The notes beneath the pieces were generated by a model. That model saw nothing but the letters and a program-made list of their open reading frames with translations. It had not been told where the DNA came from and searched no databases. The translations under genes and the position numbers were made by a program. A stretch of 64,000 nucleotides of DNA. Origin: Hyphomicrobiales bacterium. Its GTDB lineage: Bacteria; Pseudomonadota; Alphaproteobacteria; Rhizobiales; Rhizobiaceae. How positions within the stretch are numbered: position 1 is the first letter of the stretch; the number at the start of each line of letters is the position of its first letter. The stretch spans positions 1 through 64,000 of the forward strand of contig UBXV01000042.1 in NCBI GenBank assembly GCA_900469625.1, in the 5' to 3' direction. Positions 8,887 through 18,548 of this stretch are shown piece by piece.

Positions 8887-10278
8887 TCAGGCCGGGCTGA
8901 TCATCGTTTCCGGACGCACGACCGCGTCGAACTCCTCATTGGTGACGTAGCCGCCACCAACAGCTTCTTCGCGCAGCGTCGTACCGTTCTTGTGCGCGGT
9001 CTTGGCGATCTTGGCGGCATTGTCGTAGCCGATCTTCGGCGCCAGCGCCGTCACCAGCATCAACGAGCGGTCAAGCGCCGCCTTGATGTTGTCTTCGCGC
9101 GCTTCGATGCCGACGACGCAATTGTCGGTGAAGGAAACGGCCGCGTCCGACAGCAGTTGAACCGACTGCAGGAAGTTGTAGGCCATCAGTGGATTGAAGA
9201 CGTTAAGCTCGAAATGGCCCTGGCTTCCGGCGAAGGTCAGGGCGGCGTTGTTGCCGAACACCTGGACGCAGACCTGGGTCAGCGCTTCGCACTGGGTCGG
9301 GTTGACCTTGCCCGGCATGATCGAGGAGCCCGGTTCGTTTTCAGGCAGCGACAGTTCGCCGAGACCCGAGCGCGGGCCCGAACCGAGGAAGCGGATGTCG
9401 TTGGCGATCTTGAACAGGGCGGCGGCTGCGGCGTTGATCGCGCCGTGGCTGAAGACCATGGAATCGTGGGCGGCGAGCGCTTCGAACTTGTTCGGCGCCG
9501 TGGTGAAGGCGATGCCGGTGATCTTGGCGATTTCGTCGGCGACCTGTTCGGCAAAGCCGACCGGTGCGTTGAGGCCTGTGCCGACGGCCGTGCCGCCCTG
9601 CGCCAGTTCGCAAAGGCCTGGCAGCGTCATCTCGATGCGCTTGATCGAGGATGCGACCTGGGCTGCGTAGCCGGAGAATTCCTGGCCGAGCGTCAGCGGG
9701 GTGGCGTCCTGGGTGTGGGTACGGCCGATCTTGATGATGTGGTCGAATGCCTTGACCTTGGCTTCGAGCGCCTGGTGCAGGTGCTTCAGCGCCGGCAGCA
9801 GGTCATGGATCACGCGTTCGGCGCAGGCGATGTGCATGGCCGTCGGATAGGTGTCGTTCGACGACTGGCTCATGTTGACGTGGTCGTTCGGATGCACGGG
9901 CTTCTTCGAGCCCATGACGCCGCCGAGCATTTCGATCGCCCGGTTGGAGATGACCTCGTTGGCGTTCATGTTCGACTGGGTGCCGGAGCCGGTCTGCCAG
10001 ACGACGAGCGGGAAATGCTCGTTGAGCTTGCCGTCGATGACTTCCTGCGATGCCTTGACGATCGCATCGGCGACGGTCGCATCGAGGCGACCGAGCGCCA
10101 TGTTGGTGCGGGCCGCTGCCTGCTTCACGATGCCGAGCGCACGCACGATCGAGGCCGGCTGTTTTTCCCAGCCGATCTTGAAGTTGCCGAGGGATCGCTG
10201 GGCCTGGGCGCCCCAGTAGCGATCGTTTGCCACTTCAATGGGGCCGAACGTATCTGTTTCCGTGCGCGTCGATGTCAT
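8887..10278 (-). CDS. fumC: Class II fumarate hydratase FumC
   Basis: 463 residues, the normal class II fumarase length. It catalyses the reversible hydration of fumarate to L-malate in the TCA cycle. The superfamily signature [11 protein letters not shown] is near residue 317, with the expected [16 protein letters not shown] and TAVGTGLN blocks. Class II enzymes are iron-free, stable and oxygen-tolerant. ATG 10278 (MTSTRTETD) has AGGGATCACG upstream; in-frame codons reaching 10419 give a non-homologous extension. It stands alone, with a terminator hairpin downstream and a long upstream region. Confidence 0.96.
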   Translation of the reverse strand: MTSTRTETDTFGPIEVANDRYWGAQAQRSLGNFKIGWEKQPASIVRALGIVKQAAARTNMALGRLDATVADAIVKASQEVIDGKLNEHFPLVVWQTGSGTQSNMNANEVISNRAIEMLGGVMGSKKPVHPNDHVNMSQSSNDTYPTAMHIACAERVIHDLLPALKHLHQALEAKVKAFDHIIKIGRTHTQDATPLTLGQEFSGYAAQVASSIKRIEMTLPGLCELAQGGTAVGTGLNAPVGFAEQVADEIAKITGIAFTTAPNKFEALAAHDSMVFSHGAINAAAAALFKIANDIRFLGSGPRSGLGELSLPENEPGSSIMPGKVNPTQCEALTQVCVQVFGNNAALTFAGSQGHFELNVFNPLMAYNFLQSVQLLSDAAVSFTDNCVVGIEAREDNIKAALDRSLMLVTALAPKIGYDNAAKIAKTAHKNGTTLREEAVGGGYVTNEEFDAVVRPETMISPA

Positions 10279-10810
10279 CGTGATCCCTGCCTTCGTCATG
10301 CGGTTCATGAAGTTTGGGCGAGGGGACGCGGCCGTAACCGGCTGTCCCTCCCCAAGGTGCCGGGCCTCTCTCTGCCCCGGCTGGCAAGGCTTGTAAAGAG
10401 GTGGTTCCGGTACGCGCAATGCTACAATCGTTTCAAAGGCCGCGATGCCGTTGCGATCGGCGCGGGCTGCCGCGCGCTGGGTGATTCGCCCCGGTCAGGC
10501 CGCATGCGGATTTCTTGTGGCGTTTCAGTCACATTCGCGACCTTCCATGATGCCCGCAACACGCCATTCCGCCCGCAAAGGTTCACGGCGACGAAGTAAT
10601 GTCGATGCAAATCAAATTTTTACGGCCGTTGGAACGTCCTGTTGATGAAGCGGTTATCCTGCGATTTTGAGGTGGTTTGATGCCTGTTCGGCGCTGCGCG
10701 TTTCCTTTTCATTCACCATCCTTTTCTATAAGTTTTGGAGCACGAGGGCGTGGCGAGGAATTGGCTAAAGCCGAGTTCGGCGACAACGCGATACGGGGAC
10801 GCAGTTTCAC
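10279..10810. other. 532-bp divergent intergenic region fumC / L,D-transpeptidase
   Basis: No convincing gene. Short frames at 10422-10610 (minus) and 10445-10645 (plus) are arginine- and proline-rich shadows without a ribosome-binding site. It must hold the fumC promoter and the promoter of the 10811 gene. TATAAG at 10727-10732 is a possible -10 for the latter, with no clear -35. The AT-rich patch near 10610-10625 stands out against the GC-rich background. Confidence 0.5.
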
Positions 10811-12703
10811 ATGAGAATTTTTAAGACGGCAGCGATTCTAGCGCTCATGAGCGGCTGTGCGATCGCGACCTTGGATACACGGCCGGCTTCGGCCTTCACG
10901 CTCGGCGATTTCATCCGCGCAGGCAGGAAGAAGCCCGAGCCCCAGCAGCAACAACTTCAGTCACTCCCGGGCGTCGGGGCCATGGTCGAGCCCCAGCAGA
11001 ACACGGTCTCCAGGCCTTTGCCGAAGGTCACGGGTCCGCAGTACTATACCTACAAGGCGGACGCGCTACGCTGGGTCGCGACTGACAAGCTGCTCGATCC
11101 GGTCGTCACCGGCTCCGTGCGCAACGGGGCGCTGCCGCCGATGTTGCGTGCGCCGCTCAACGATGCCCGCCAATTCATGCCCGAAATCAAGGTGCGCGCG
11201 ACCGCTGACGTGGCCAAGGCTATCGAGACCCATTACGGATCGCGTTCCGACTTCGTCTGGATCGATGCGAATGGCGTGAGCGCGCGGGCGAAGGCGGCGA
11301 TTGCCGTTCTTGCCGACGCGGCAAAGGTCGGTCTCGATCCGCAGGACTATGCCGTTCAGGTGCCTTCGGACGATTTCGATCGCGGCGACATGATCGCGCG
11401 TGAAAAGGAACTCGTTCAGTTCGAGGTCTCGTTGTCGATCGCAACGTTGTCCTATGTGCAGGACACGGTGCGCGGCCGTATCGATCCGAACAAGATCTCC
11501 GGCTATCACGACTTCAAGCGCAAGACCGTCGATCTCGGCGCGTTCCTGGACAAGATGTCCGCAAGCGCCGACGTCGCCACGCTCATCAACGATCAGAACC
11601 CGAAAAGCGCGCAGTTCGCCGCTCTTTCGGTGGAGCTCGAGCGCCTTCGTGCCGAAAAGGGTGTGGAACAGCGCGTCGAAATTGCGCCGGGCACGCTCCT
11701 GAAGCCGGGCCAGAGCAATCCGGAACTCGCCAACATCGTCTCCGGCATCCGCATCAAGGGTTCCGACACGCTGAAGGCAGATCATGCGGATGCGTTGGCG
11801 GCCTATCAGGGGACGCCTGAATACACGCCTGAGCTGGTCGCGCTGGTCGAAGCCTTCCAGAAGGAACATGGCCTGAAGGCCGATGGCGTGGTCGGGCAGG
11901 CATCGCTGCGCATCCTCACCGGTGGCGACAGCACGGCCGCCAAGATCAACAAGCTGGAAGTCGCGATGGAGCAGGCGCGCTGGTTGCCCGACGGTCTCGG
12001 CAGCCGCTACGTCTTCATCAACCAGCCGGCCTTTACAGCCTCCTATACCGACAATGGCACCGAACAGTTCTCGATGCGCGTCGTTGTCGGCTCCAAGGCG
12101 AACCAGACCTACTTCTTCCAGGACGAGATCCAGACCGTCGAGGTCAACCCGTACTGGGGCGTTCCGCAGTCGATCATCATCAACGAGATGCTGCCGAAGC
12201 TGCGCAGCGATCCCGGCTATCTCGACCGGATGGGCTATCAGGTGGAAGTCGGCGGCCGCTCGGTGCCGTCCTCCTCGGTCAACTGGAATGGTTCGACCGC
12301 CTCCGTCGCCGTGCGCCAGCCGCCGAGCAGCGACAATGCGCTTGGCGAGCTGAAGATCCTGTTCCCGAACGCGCATGCGATCTATATGCACGACACGCCT
12401 TCGAAGAGCTTCTTCAAGCGCGACCAGCGCGCGCTGAGCCACGGTTGCGTGCGCCTTGCCGATCCGCGCCGGATGGCGGCGGCCGTACTGGGCACCAGCG
12501 TCGAGGATGTCGGCAAGGAGATCAATGGCGGCCGCAACAAGGCGCTGCAGGTGCCGCAGAAGGTGCCGGTTTACGTCGCCTACTTCACCGCCTGGCCGAA
12601 CAAGGATGGCGCCGTCGAATATTTCGACGATGTCTATGATCGCGACATGTACATGAACCGCGCATTCGAGGCGACCCGCAACGCGCGTCGCGCCGAGGGG
12701 TAA
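10811..12703 (+). CDS. YcbB-type murein L,D-transpeptidase with peptidoglycan-binding domain
   Basis: 630-residue exported enzyme. It has a signal peptide (to about residue 30), a Q- and P-rich linker, a large scaffold-like region, a PG_binding_1 domain (around residues 335-375, with AFQKEHGLKADGVVG) and a YkuD catalytic domain ending in SHGCVR with Cys546. The size and order match E. coli YcbB/LdtD, which forms 3-3 crosslinks in peptidoglycan. The ATG at 10811 has only a distant GGGGAC before it, so the start is moderately certain; the signal peptide directly after it supports the choice. A strong terminator follows. Confidence 0.92.
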   Translation: MRIFKTAAILALMSGCAIATLDTRPASAFTLGDFIRAGRKKPEPQQQQLQSLPGVGAMVEPQQNTVSRPLPKVTGPQYYTYKADALRWVATDKLLDPVVTGSVRNGALPPMLRAPLNDARQFMPEIKVRATADVAKAIETHYGSRSDFVWIDANGVSARAKAAIAVLADAAKVGLDPQDYAVQVPSDDFDRGDMIAREKELVQFEVSLSIATLSYVQDTVRGRIDPNKISGYHDFKRKTVDLGAFLDKMSASADVATLINDQNPKSAQFAALSVELERLRAEKGVEQRVEIAPGTLLKPGQSNPELANIVSGIRIKGSDTLKADHADALAAYQGTPEYTPELVALVEAFQKEHGLKADGVVGQASLRILTGGDSTAAKINKLEVAMEQARWLPDGLGSRYVFINQPAFTASYTDNGTEQFSMRVVVGSKANQTYFFQDEIQTVEVNPYWGVPQSIIINEMLPKLRSDPGYLDRMGYQVEVGGRSVPSSSVNWNGSTASVAVRQPPSSDNALGELKILFPNAHAIYMHDTPSKSFFKRDQRALSHGCVRLADPRRMAAAVLGTSVEDVGKEINGGRNKALQVPQKVPVYVAYFTAWPNKDGAVEYFDDVYDRDMYMNRAFEATRNARRAEG

Positions 12704-12752
12704 GGATTCGGGTGGCGCCGACAGATTGGCGCCCACCATCAAGCAATGCATT

Positions 12753-12782
12753 AAGACCCCGTGGAGCTTCTCCCGGGGTCTT
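12753..12782 (+). terminator. Rho-independent terminator of the YcbB-type gene
   Basis: Perfect 9-bp arms AAGACCCCG / CGGGGTCTT with a 12-base loop, ending in TTTCTCGTTC. It lies 50 bp after the stop codon of the transpeptidase gene. Confidence 0.8.
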
Positions 12783-12930
12783 TCTCGTTCTGTCGATCGG
12801 CTGCAGGGAAGAAGACGCGCAGATGCACGAGCGCGGACGGACGAAGTCCATCCCGTCAGGGCGGCATTCGTCCGTTTGGATCAGCGGCGGTTCACGTCGA
12901 TCGATGCCGGGCTGCGGTGCGCGCCGCCTG

Positions 12931-13608
12931 TTACTTGCCGTTGAAAAGTCCGGTCACCAGCTCCGGCGTCAGTTCGTCGAAGTGCCGGATGATGACGGTC
13001 GGTTCCAGGCTTTCGATCGGAACGTCGGAGTAACCGAATGGCACGGCGATCGACGGAATCTCGGCGTTGCGGGCGACCAGGATGTCGTTGAGGCTGTCAC
13101 CGACCATCACCGAGTGCGCGGCGCTGCCACCGGCATTGGTGATCGTGCGCAGCAGATGATCGGCGTTGGGCTTGCGGATCTCGAAGGTATCGCCGCCGGA
13201 GACCGCGGCGAAGCGATCGATCAGGCCGAGGCGCTCGAGCAGCCGGTTTGCCAGCATTTCCGGTTTGTTGGTGCAGACCGCCAGCTTGAAACCCGCCGCC
13301 GTCAGACGGTCGAGCGCTTCGAGCATGCCGGGATAGGGCAGGGAATCGCCGGGCATGGAGCCATGATAGAAGTCGACGAACTCCTTCATCTGCCAGGTCA
13401 GCGCCTCCTCGTCGAGTGGCGTGTTACGCAGCGCGAAGGTGCGCTCGATCATGGCGCGGGCCCCGTGGCCGACGAGGTGGGTGAGGTCGCGATAGGTGAC
13501 CGGCTCGACACCGGCCTGGGTGACCGCATGGTTGAGGCTCGCCACCAGATCCGGGGCCGTGTCGACAAGGGTTCCGTCGAGATCGAAGACGACAATGGGG
13601 GAAGACAA
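12931..13608 (-). CDS. gph: Phosphoglycolate phosphatase (HAD family)
   Basis: 225-residue HAD hydrolase that removes phosphate from 2-phosphoglycolate. Motif I is [10 protein letters not shown] (nucleophile Asp near residue 9). The cap follows; the lysine motif is CTNKPEMLA, and motif IV is MVGDSLNDI. The start is a TTG at 13608, eight bases after GCGAGG; no ATG upstream keeps the DxDGT at the usual distance. It is divergent from rpiA, which makes sense as both act around pentose-phosphate and Calvin-type sugar phosphates. The alternative is another HAD phosphatase of the same subfamily. Confidence 0.88.
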   Translation of the reverse strand: MSSPIVVFDLDGTLVDTAPDLVASLNHAVTQAGVEPVTYRDLTHLVGHGARAMIERTFALRNTPLDEEALTWQMKEFVDFYHGSMPGDSLPYPGMLEALDRLTAAGFKLAVCTNKPEMLANRLLERLGLIDRFAAVSGGDTFEIRKPNADHLLRTITNAGGSAAHSVMVGDSLNDILVARNAEIPSIAVPFGYSDVPIESLEPTVIIRHFDELTPELVTGLFNGK

Positions 13609-13829
13609 CAGATGAACCTCGCGTAGCGGGAAGCGTTGCCGTTCGGGTAGGCGAAGTTGCGTCGGAATGCAATGGCGAGTGTGCGCGGGGCGGGGTCAGG
13701 ATTCCGGGCCGAACGCCTGATTTTGGCTTTTGTTTGCGGCTTTGGCCGTGTAAGTGTCTCAGCGGAAAAAGGACGGAGATGGCGGGCGACCGCATGTCTT
13801 TTCCGGTGAAAAAAGGGAGCGACTGGCGC

Positions 13830-14525
13830 ATGGACGCCCGCCAAATGAAAATCAAAGCCGCGGCAGCGGCGCTGGAACACGTCGAAGACGGTATGCGGCT
13901 CGGCATCGGCACGGGGTCGACGGCGGAGGAATTCGTCCGTCTGCTGGCCGAAAAGGTCGCCTCGGGCTTTCGCATCGAGGGTGTTCCGACATCCGAGCGC
14001 ACGGCACGGCTCTGCCTGGAACTCGGGGTGCAGATGAAGTCGCTCGACGAGCTCCCGGAGCTCGACCTGACGATCGACGGCGCCGACGAGGTCGACGCTC
14101 AGCTGCGGCTGATCAAGGGCGGCGGCGGGGCGCTGCTGCGCGAAAAGATCGTCGCGGCTGCATCCAGGCGCATGATCGTCATCGCCGACGAATCGAAGGT
14201 CGTCGATGTTCTCGGCGCGTTCAAGCTGCCGATCGAGGTCAATCCCTTCGGTCAGGTCGCCACACGCATCGCCATCGAAAAGGTCGCCTCGCGGCTAGGT
14301 CTTTCCGGCGATATTTCCGTGCGCAATTCCGGCGACGGCCCCTTCAAGACGGATGGTGGACACCTCATTCTTGATGCATCTTTTGGCCGTATTCCTGATG
14401 CAGATGCGCTCGCGGGAGAGCTGAATGCCATTCCCGGCGTCGTAGAGCACGGACTTTTCATCGGTATCGCATCGCTTGCGATTATCGCCGGACCGGAAGA
14501 GGCACGCATTCTGACCGCATCTTGA
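13830..14525 (+). CDS. rpiA: Ribose-5-phosphate isomerase A
   Basis: 231 residues. It interconverts ribose 5-phosphate and ribulose 5-phosphate in the pentose phosphate pathway. The phosphate loop [11 protein letters not shown] is near the N-terminus. The catalytic region is [11 protein letters not shown] followed by [11 protein letters not shown], which contains the base Glu and the conserved Lys. ATG 13830 ([11 protein letters not shown]) aligns with normal RpiA starts and has GGGAG ten bases upstream. In-frame ATGs at 13779 and 13794 would add a non-conserved leader. It is followed after 122 bp by the DUF2059 gene. Confidence 0.95.
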   Translation: MDARQMKIKAAAAALEHVEDGMRLGIGTGSTAEEFVRLLAEKVASGFRIEGVPTSERTARLCLELGVQMKSLDELPELDLTIDGADEVDAQLRLIKGGGGALLREKIVAAASRRMIVIADESKVVDVLGAFKLPIEVNPFGQVATRIAIEKVASRLGLSGDISVRNSGDGPFKTDGGHLILDASFGRIPDADALAGELNAIPGVVEHGLFIGIASLAIIAGPEEARILTAS

Positions 14526-14647
14526 GCCTGCTTCCCGCGGTCCGTTAAGGACGAGGGAGCGGCAAAGGCAACAGGTTACCACACATGCGGGCCTGGCGGC
14601 GGCAATCGCCCGGGCAGCATGCGACAAACACAGGAGCATGGATAAAA

Positions 14648-15196
14648 ATGAACAAACTCGCAGGTCTTGCCCGCACATTCGCAGCCACCGCGGTTCTCCT
14701 TTCTGCATCCATTCCGGCGGTCCAGGCCCAGGACGTCTCTGACGCCCAGATCAAGGCCGCTCGTGCGACCATCGCCGCGCTTGGCGTCACCAACAACTTC
14801 GACAACATCCTGCCGAACCTTGCCGAGCGTCTGAAGAACACGCTGATCCAGGCTTCGCCGAACTTCCAGGAACTGATCACCGCGACCGTCGACGAAAAGG
14901 CCCTGGCTCTCGCTGCCCGCCGGTCCGACCTGGAGCATGAAGCGGCGGCAATCTACGCCAAGACCTTCACCCTCGAAGAGCTGAACGCCATCACCGAGTT
15001 CTACAACTCGACCGCCGGCAAGAAGCTTCTGAACGACGGCCCGATCGCTTCGCGCGAACTGCTGAAGGCGGCGGACATCTGGGCATCCGGCGTTTCGCGT
15101 GACCTCAACGCCGAAGCAACGAAGTCGCTCGACGCCAAGGTTGGCACCTCGGCTCCTGCGCTCGTCGAAGGCACGCCGGCGACGCCTGCCCAATAA
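14648..15196 (+). CDS. Secreted DUF2059 domain protein
   Basis: 182 residues. A signal peptide is cleaved near VQAQD (residue about 27). The mature protein is helical, with the DUF2059 pattern, seen as YAKTFTLEELNAITEFYNS...GKKLL at about residues 100-130. The family is periplasmic and its function is unknown. ATG 14648 follows AGGAG at eleven bases. It has its own terminator at 15291 and lies between rpiA and gor, both on the same strand. The A- and P-rich C-terminal tail is probably unstructured. Confidence 0.85.
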   Translation: MNKLAGLARTFAATAVLLSASIPAVQAQDVSDAQIKAARATIAALGVTNNFDNILPNLAERLKNTLIQASPNFQELITATVDEKALALAARRSDLEHEAAAIYAKTFTLEELNAITEFYNSTAGKKLLNDGPIASRELLKAADIWASGVSRDLNAEATKSLDAKVGTSAPALVEGTPATPAQ

Positions 15197-15290
15197 TCCG
15201 GGGCGCGTTGATGTGGGCATGAGCGCCGCGCGTTCGAAAGAGCGCAGCAGGCATGCTCTTGCGTCATGTCGACACGATCATCACGTTTTG

Positions 15291-15316
15291 AAGAGCCCGG
15301 AGCTATCCGGGCTTTT
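15291..15316 (+). terminator. Rho-independent terminator of the DUF2059 gene
   Basis: 11-bp perfect arms AAGAGCCCGGA / TCCGGGCTTTT (with a 4-base GCTA loop) running into CTTTTTCC. It lies 95 bp past the stop codon. Confidence 0.85.
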
Positions 15317-15448
15317 CTTTTTCCGCAGTGCAACACTATATGTGCCTGCGACGGGGCTGCCCCGAGCGGGCATGCTGTCGGCCAAAGCCGGTCGCACGGT
15401 GCTCCTTACAATCCCAATTGCAGTCTGCACGACCTTCAGGAGTACGCC

Positions 15449-16837
15449 ATGCCCGCATTCGACTATGACCTCTTCGTAATCGGTGGTGGTTCTGGCGGTG
15501 TCAGAAGCGGTCGGCTGGCGGCGAGCATGGGCAAGAAGGTGGCGATTGCCGAAGAGTTCCGCTACGGCGGCACCTGCGTCATTCGCGGCTGCGTGCCGAA
15601 GAAGCTCTACGTCTACGCCTCGCAGTATTCCGAACATTTCGAGGATGCGGCCGGTTTCGGCTGGACCGTCGGTGAAAGCCGGTTCGACTGGCAAAAGCTG
15701 GTTGCCGCCAAGGAACAGGAGATCACGCGCCTCGAAGGCCTCTACCAGAAGGGGCTTGCCAATGCGGGCGCCGAGATCCTGCGCACGCGTGCCGAACTTG
15801 TCGGCCCGAACACGGTGCGCCTGCTCGATAGCGGCAAGACCGTCACGGCGGAACGGATCGTCATCGCGGTGGGTGGCCATCCGACGCCGCATGATGCGCT
15901 GCCGGGCCACGAACTCTGCATCTCGTCCAACGAGGCTTTCGACCTGGCCGAACTGCCGAAATCGATCCTGATTGCCGGCGGCGGATACATCGCGGTCGAG
16001 TTTGCCAATATTTTCCATAGCCTCGGCGTCGAGACGACGCTGATCTACCGCGGCAAGGAGATCCTGTCGCGCTTCGATCACGACATGCGTCGCGGCCTGC
16101 ACGCGGCGATGGAAGAGAAGGGCATCCGGATCCTTTGCGAGGACATCATCCAGTCCGTTGCCACCGATGCCGATGGCAAGCGCGTGGCGCAGACGATGAA
16201 GCATGGCGAAATCGCCGTCGACCAGATTCTGCTGGCGCTCGGTCGTGTGCCGAACACCCGGGGGCTGGGGCTTGAAAGCGCAGGCGTGAAGACCGATGAG
16301 CGTGGTGCGATCATCGTCGATGCCTTCTCGCGCACCAGCGCGCCCGGCATCTACGCGCTTGGCGACGTAACCGACCGCGTGCAGTTGACGCCGGTCGCGA
16401 TCCACGAGGCGATGTGCTTCATCGAGACCGAATACAAGAACAACCCTGTTTCGCCCGACCACGACCTGATCGCAACGGCGGTCTTCTCGCAGCCGGAGAT
16501 CGGCACCGTTGGCCTCAGCGAAGAGCAGGCCGCACGGAAGTTCGATGACCTGGAGGTCTATCGCGCCGAATTCCGGCCGATGAAGGCGACACTTTCCGGC
16601 CGGAAGGAAAAGACGATCATGAAGCTGATCGTCAACGCCGCCGACCGCAAGGTTCTAGGCGCCCACATCCTTGGCCACGATGCCGGCGAGATGGCGCAGT
16701 TGCTGGGCATCTCGCTGAAGGCGGGTTGCACGAAGGATGATTTCGACCGGACGATGGCCGTTCATCCGACTGCCTCGGAAGAGCTGGTAACGATGTATGC
16801 GCCGACCTACCGCCTTCACAAGGGCGAGCGGGTCTGA
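15449..16837 (+). CDS. gor: Glutathione reductase (NADPH)
   Basis: 462-residue FAD disulfide reductase that keeps glutathione reduced. The FAD motif VIGGGSGGVRSGR is at the N-terminus. The redox pair GGTCVIRGCVPKK lies around residues 40-50, the NADPH Rossmann IAGGGYIAVEFANIF near 176, and the C-terminal HPTASEEL carries the catalytic His-Glu. ATG 15449 has CAGGAGTACGCC before it. A frame open back to 15266 crosses the upstream terminator and is not used. It is monocistronic; a 10-bp hairpin follows. Confidence 0.95.
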   Translation: MPAFDYDLFVIGGGSGGVRSGRLAASMGKKVAIAEEFRYGGTCVIRGCVPKKLYVYASQYSEHFEDAAGFGWTVGESRFDWQKLVAAKEQEITRLEGLYQKGLANAGAEILRTRAELVGPNTVRLLDSGKTVTAERIVIAVGGHPTPHDALPGHELCISSNEAFDLAELPKSILIAGGGYIAVEFANIFHSLGVETTLIYRGKEILSRFDHDMRRGLHAAMEEKGIRILCEDIIQSVATDADGKRVAQTMKHGEIAVDQILLALGRVPNTRGLGLESAGVKTDERGAIIVDAFSRTSAPGIYALGDVTDRVQLTPVAIHEAMCFIETEYKNNPVSPDHDLIATAVFSQPEIGTVGLSEEQAARKFDDLEVYRAEFRPMKATLSGRKEKTIMKLIVNAADRKVLGAHILGHDAGEMAQLLGISLKAGCTKDDFDRTMAVHPTASEELVTMYAPTYRLHKGERV

Positions 16838-16850
16838 TTGCCTCGGACTT

Positions 16851-16879
16851 CTGCCTCAGGTGAAAACGACCTGAGGCAG
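16851..16879 (+). terminator. Hairpin downstream of gor
   Basis: Perfect 10-bp arms CTGCCTCAGG / CCTGAGGCAG around a 9-base loop, 13 bp after the gor stop codon. There is no T-tract, so intrinsic termination is uncertain. Confidence 0.5.
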
Positions 16880-16950
16880 GGAATTCTTGGGAATGGCAGG
16901 CATCAAAGGGTGAGCGTGCGCTTGCGGCGCTCATGCCGATGCGCGGCACA

Positions 16951-17814
16951 CTAGGCGAACACGCCGGCGAACCTTGGCTCTTCCCTCCTGAACAGGTCCG
17001 CCAGGCGGTCGATGACCGAGCGGACTTCCGGGCGATGCCGGTCGTCATCGTTTGCGGCGATCCACAACGGATGCGTCAGGTCCTCGACCAAACCCCCTTC
17101 GCGCCTGAGCAGCGGGTCGCCGTCGCCGACGAAGGCGGGCAGGATGCCCCGCCCGGCGCCATTGCGGATCAGCCGCAGTAAAAGGGAAGGACTGTCTGTC
17201 CAGGTGTGGATCTGTTGCTCATGGTTCTGGAAGACCCATTTGTCGGCGGCAGTCCAGGCGGCCTCCGTGCCGATCGATATCCAGGGAAAGTCTTCGTGGT
17301 TCGGCATGTTTCCCGCGCGGTAGATGCCGTAGGCGAGGTTGACCGACCGGCGCACGGCGATGTTGCCGGAGTGGGGCTTTTCGTGAAGCACGGCGACGTC
17401 GGCCTGTCTGAACGTGAGGTCGAAGCCGCGATCCACCTGCTTGCAGCAGAAGCGAAATCCGTCGCCGCGGCCGCGAAGTGCGGATGCGTTATCAGCGATG
17501 AAGCCGGATACCCAGGCATCGCCTGCTACCGATACGATCGGCAGGGCGAAGGCGTCGCGGTGCCAGTCCGTGATGCTGTCGGCGGCGTTCTGCATGGTGC
17601 GGACATGTTCAAGCAGGATCTGACCGTCGTGTGCGAGGCGATAGCCCTGCTGGCTGCGGATGAAGAGTGCCCTGCCGATCGCTCGTTCGAGCGCGAGCAT
17701 GCGGCGGCCGATGGTCGGCGCGCTCAGGCCGGTCCGCATGGCAGCGCCGCTCAGCCCGCCCTCGCTCGCGACATGGTAAAACAGTTTCAGATCGTCCCAG
17801 GCTGCCTCGGCCAT
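16951..17814 (-). CDS. LysR-family transcriptional regulator
   Basis: 287 residues with an N-terminal LysR winged helix (WDDLKLFYHVASEGGLSGAAMRTGLSAPTIGRRM variant, residues about 6-45) and a C-terminal periplasmic-binding-like effector domain. ATG 17814 follows AGGGAGAGTAT. The effector domain is slightly short and rich in tryptophan and histidine, similar to regulators that act on a neighbouring oxidoreductase. No divergent target gene is clear, because the 734 bp upstream hold no firm gene. The ligand and regulon are unknown. Confidence 0.88.
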   Translation of the reverse strand: MAEAAWDDLKLFYHVASEGGLSGAAMRTGLSAPTIGRRMLALERAIGRALFIRSQQGYRLAHDGQILLEHVRTMQNAADSITDWHRDAFALPIVSVAGDAWVSGFIADNASALRGRGDGFRFCCKQVDRGFDLTFRQADVAVLHEKPHSGNIAVRRSVNLAYGIYRAGNMPNHEDFPWISIGTEAAWTAADKWVFQNHEQQIHTWTDSPSLLLRLIRNGAGRGILPAFVGDGDPLLRREGGLVEDLTHPLWIAANDDDRHRPEVRSVIDRLADLFRREEPRFAGVFA

Positions 17815-17930
17815 ATACTCTCCCTGATGATCGCGATCTCCTCCTAGCGCCAATTGCCGGAGTTCGCAGCGTTCGCGGATGAAAAACGTCTTTCAGTGCT
17901 GTGCCTACAACGGGTCGGACCCAGACATTA

Positions 17931-17966
17931 GGTCTCGTCCTGTCTCAACGCAAAGGAGGCGAGACC
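17931..17966 (+). promoter_or_regulatory. Hairpin presenting a Shine-Dalgarno sequence
   Basis: GGTCTCG (17931-17937) pairs perfectly with CGAGACC (17960-17966). The 22-base loop holds AAAGGAGG, and the stem ends directly against ATG 17967. This could be a translational control element or chance. Confidence 0.3.
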
Positions 17967-18248
17967 ATGCATGAACAATGGGCACTCATCGGCACGACAC
18001 ATCTGCGCGGCAGTCGCCGGGATAAAGCCAAGAGCCTTGACGATCCGCTGGACCGACCGGAATGGGATGGCCTGCGCTGGGCGCTTGCGGTCTTGTCTTT
18101 CTTGTCGTCTGGCCTGCCGCCGGGCGGAAGCCGTGCGAAATCGAGTCCGACACGGGCCGTGCCAACGCAAGAGGCACGACGCGGAGCGGTCGTCGGCCAC
18201 CGCGCAAGTCCGACGGAATGCCGCGCCGAGGGGGCCGTATCCCGTTGA
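17967..18248 (+). CDS. Uncertain small open frame, 93 residues
   Basis: ATG 17967 is seven bases after AAAGGAGG, the best Shine-Dalgarno match in the area, so translation of something here is plausible. The predicted 93 residues open MHEQWALIGTTHLRG and contain one hydrophobic patch (LRWALAVLSFL, about residues 36-46), then a run of charged and proline-rich residues without coding character. A second ATG at 17971 opens a different 124-codon frame. Neither frame resembles a family I know. It may be a decayed gene or a leader. Low confidence. Confidence 0.25.
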   Translation: MHEQWALIGTTHLRGSRRDKAKSLDDPLDRPEWDGLRWALAVLSFLSSGLPPGGSRAKSSPTRAVPTQEARRGAVVGHRASPTECRAEGAVSR

Positions 18249-18548
18249 AATGGCGCATAAATCTTTCGTCGCGGTGATGCCCGGTTTCGGGATCGTGCGT
18301 CCCGAGGTCATATCCTTGCGCGATGTGTGCTCCGGCGAGCAATGATTTCTGGCGGAATGACTTTCCAAGCGTTTCCTTAACGTCTATAAGCCCGCATTCT
18401 GCGGCGTTTCCGGCTGGCCAGGGACGGCCTGGCGTTCAGGCGGTACGCGCGGAGATTAGTGAAATTTCAGAATACCGGGCGGCTCACATTGGCCGTCAGG
18501 GCGCGACCCGCGCGGGCAATCATCCGCGGCAGACAACAGGTGATCGAA

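Larger units (their letters stand above)
17815..18548. other. 734-bp region without a firm gene between lysR and aroG
   Basis: This stretch should contain the lysR and aroG promoters. It also holds a strong Shine-Dalgarno sequence at 17952-17958 in the loop of a hairpin, with an uncertain short frame after it (see 17967). Open frames on the minus strand at 17928-18368 are composition shadows, without a start signal or a recognisable domain. GGGTCGGACCC near 17913-17923 is a short dyad. I see no RNA gene or leader peptide rich in aromatic codons. Confidence 0.4.

Noticed and set aside
10422-10610. Small minus-strand frame in the fumC upstream region
   Set aside because: No ribosome-binding site and biased composition; 62 residues without a recognisable fold.
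17928-18368. 146-codon minus-strand frame, considered as a possible transposase remnant
   Set aside because: A short PFRSVQRIVKAL segment recalls a helix-turn-helix, but there is no start signal, no terminal repeat and no second conserved block.
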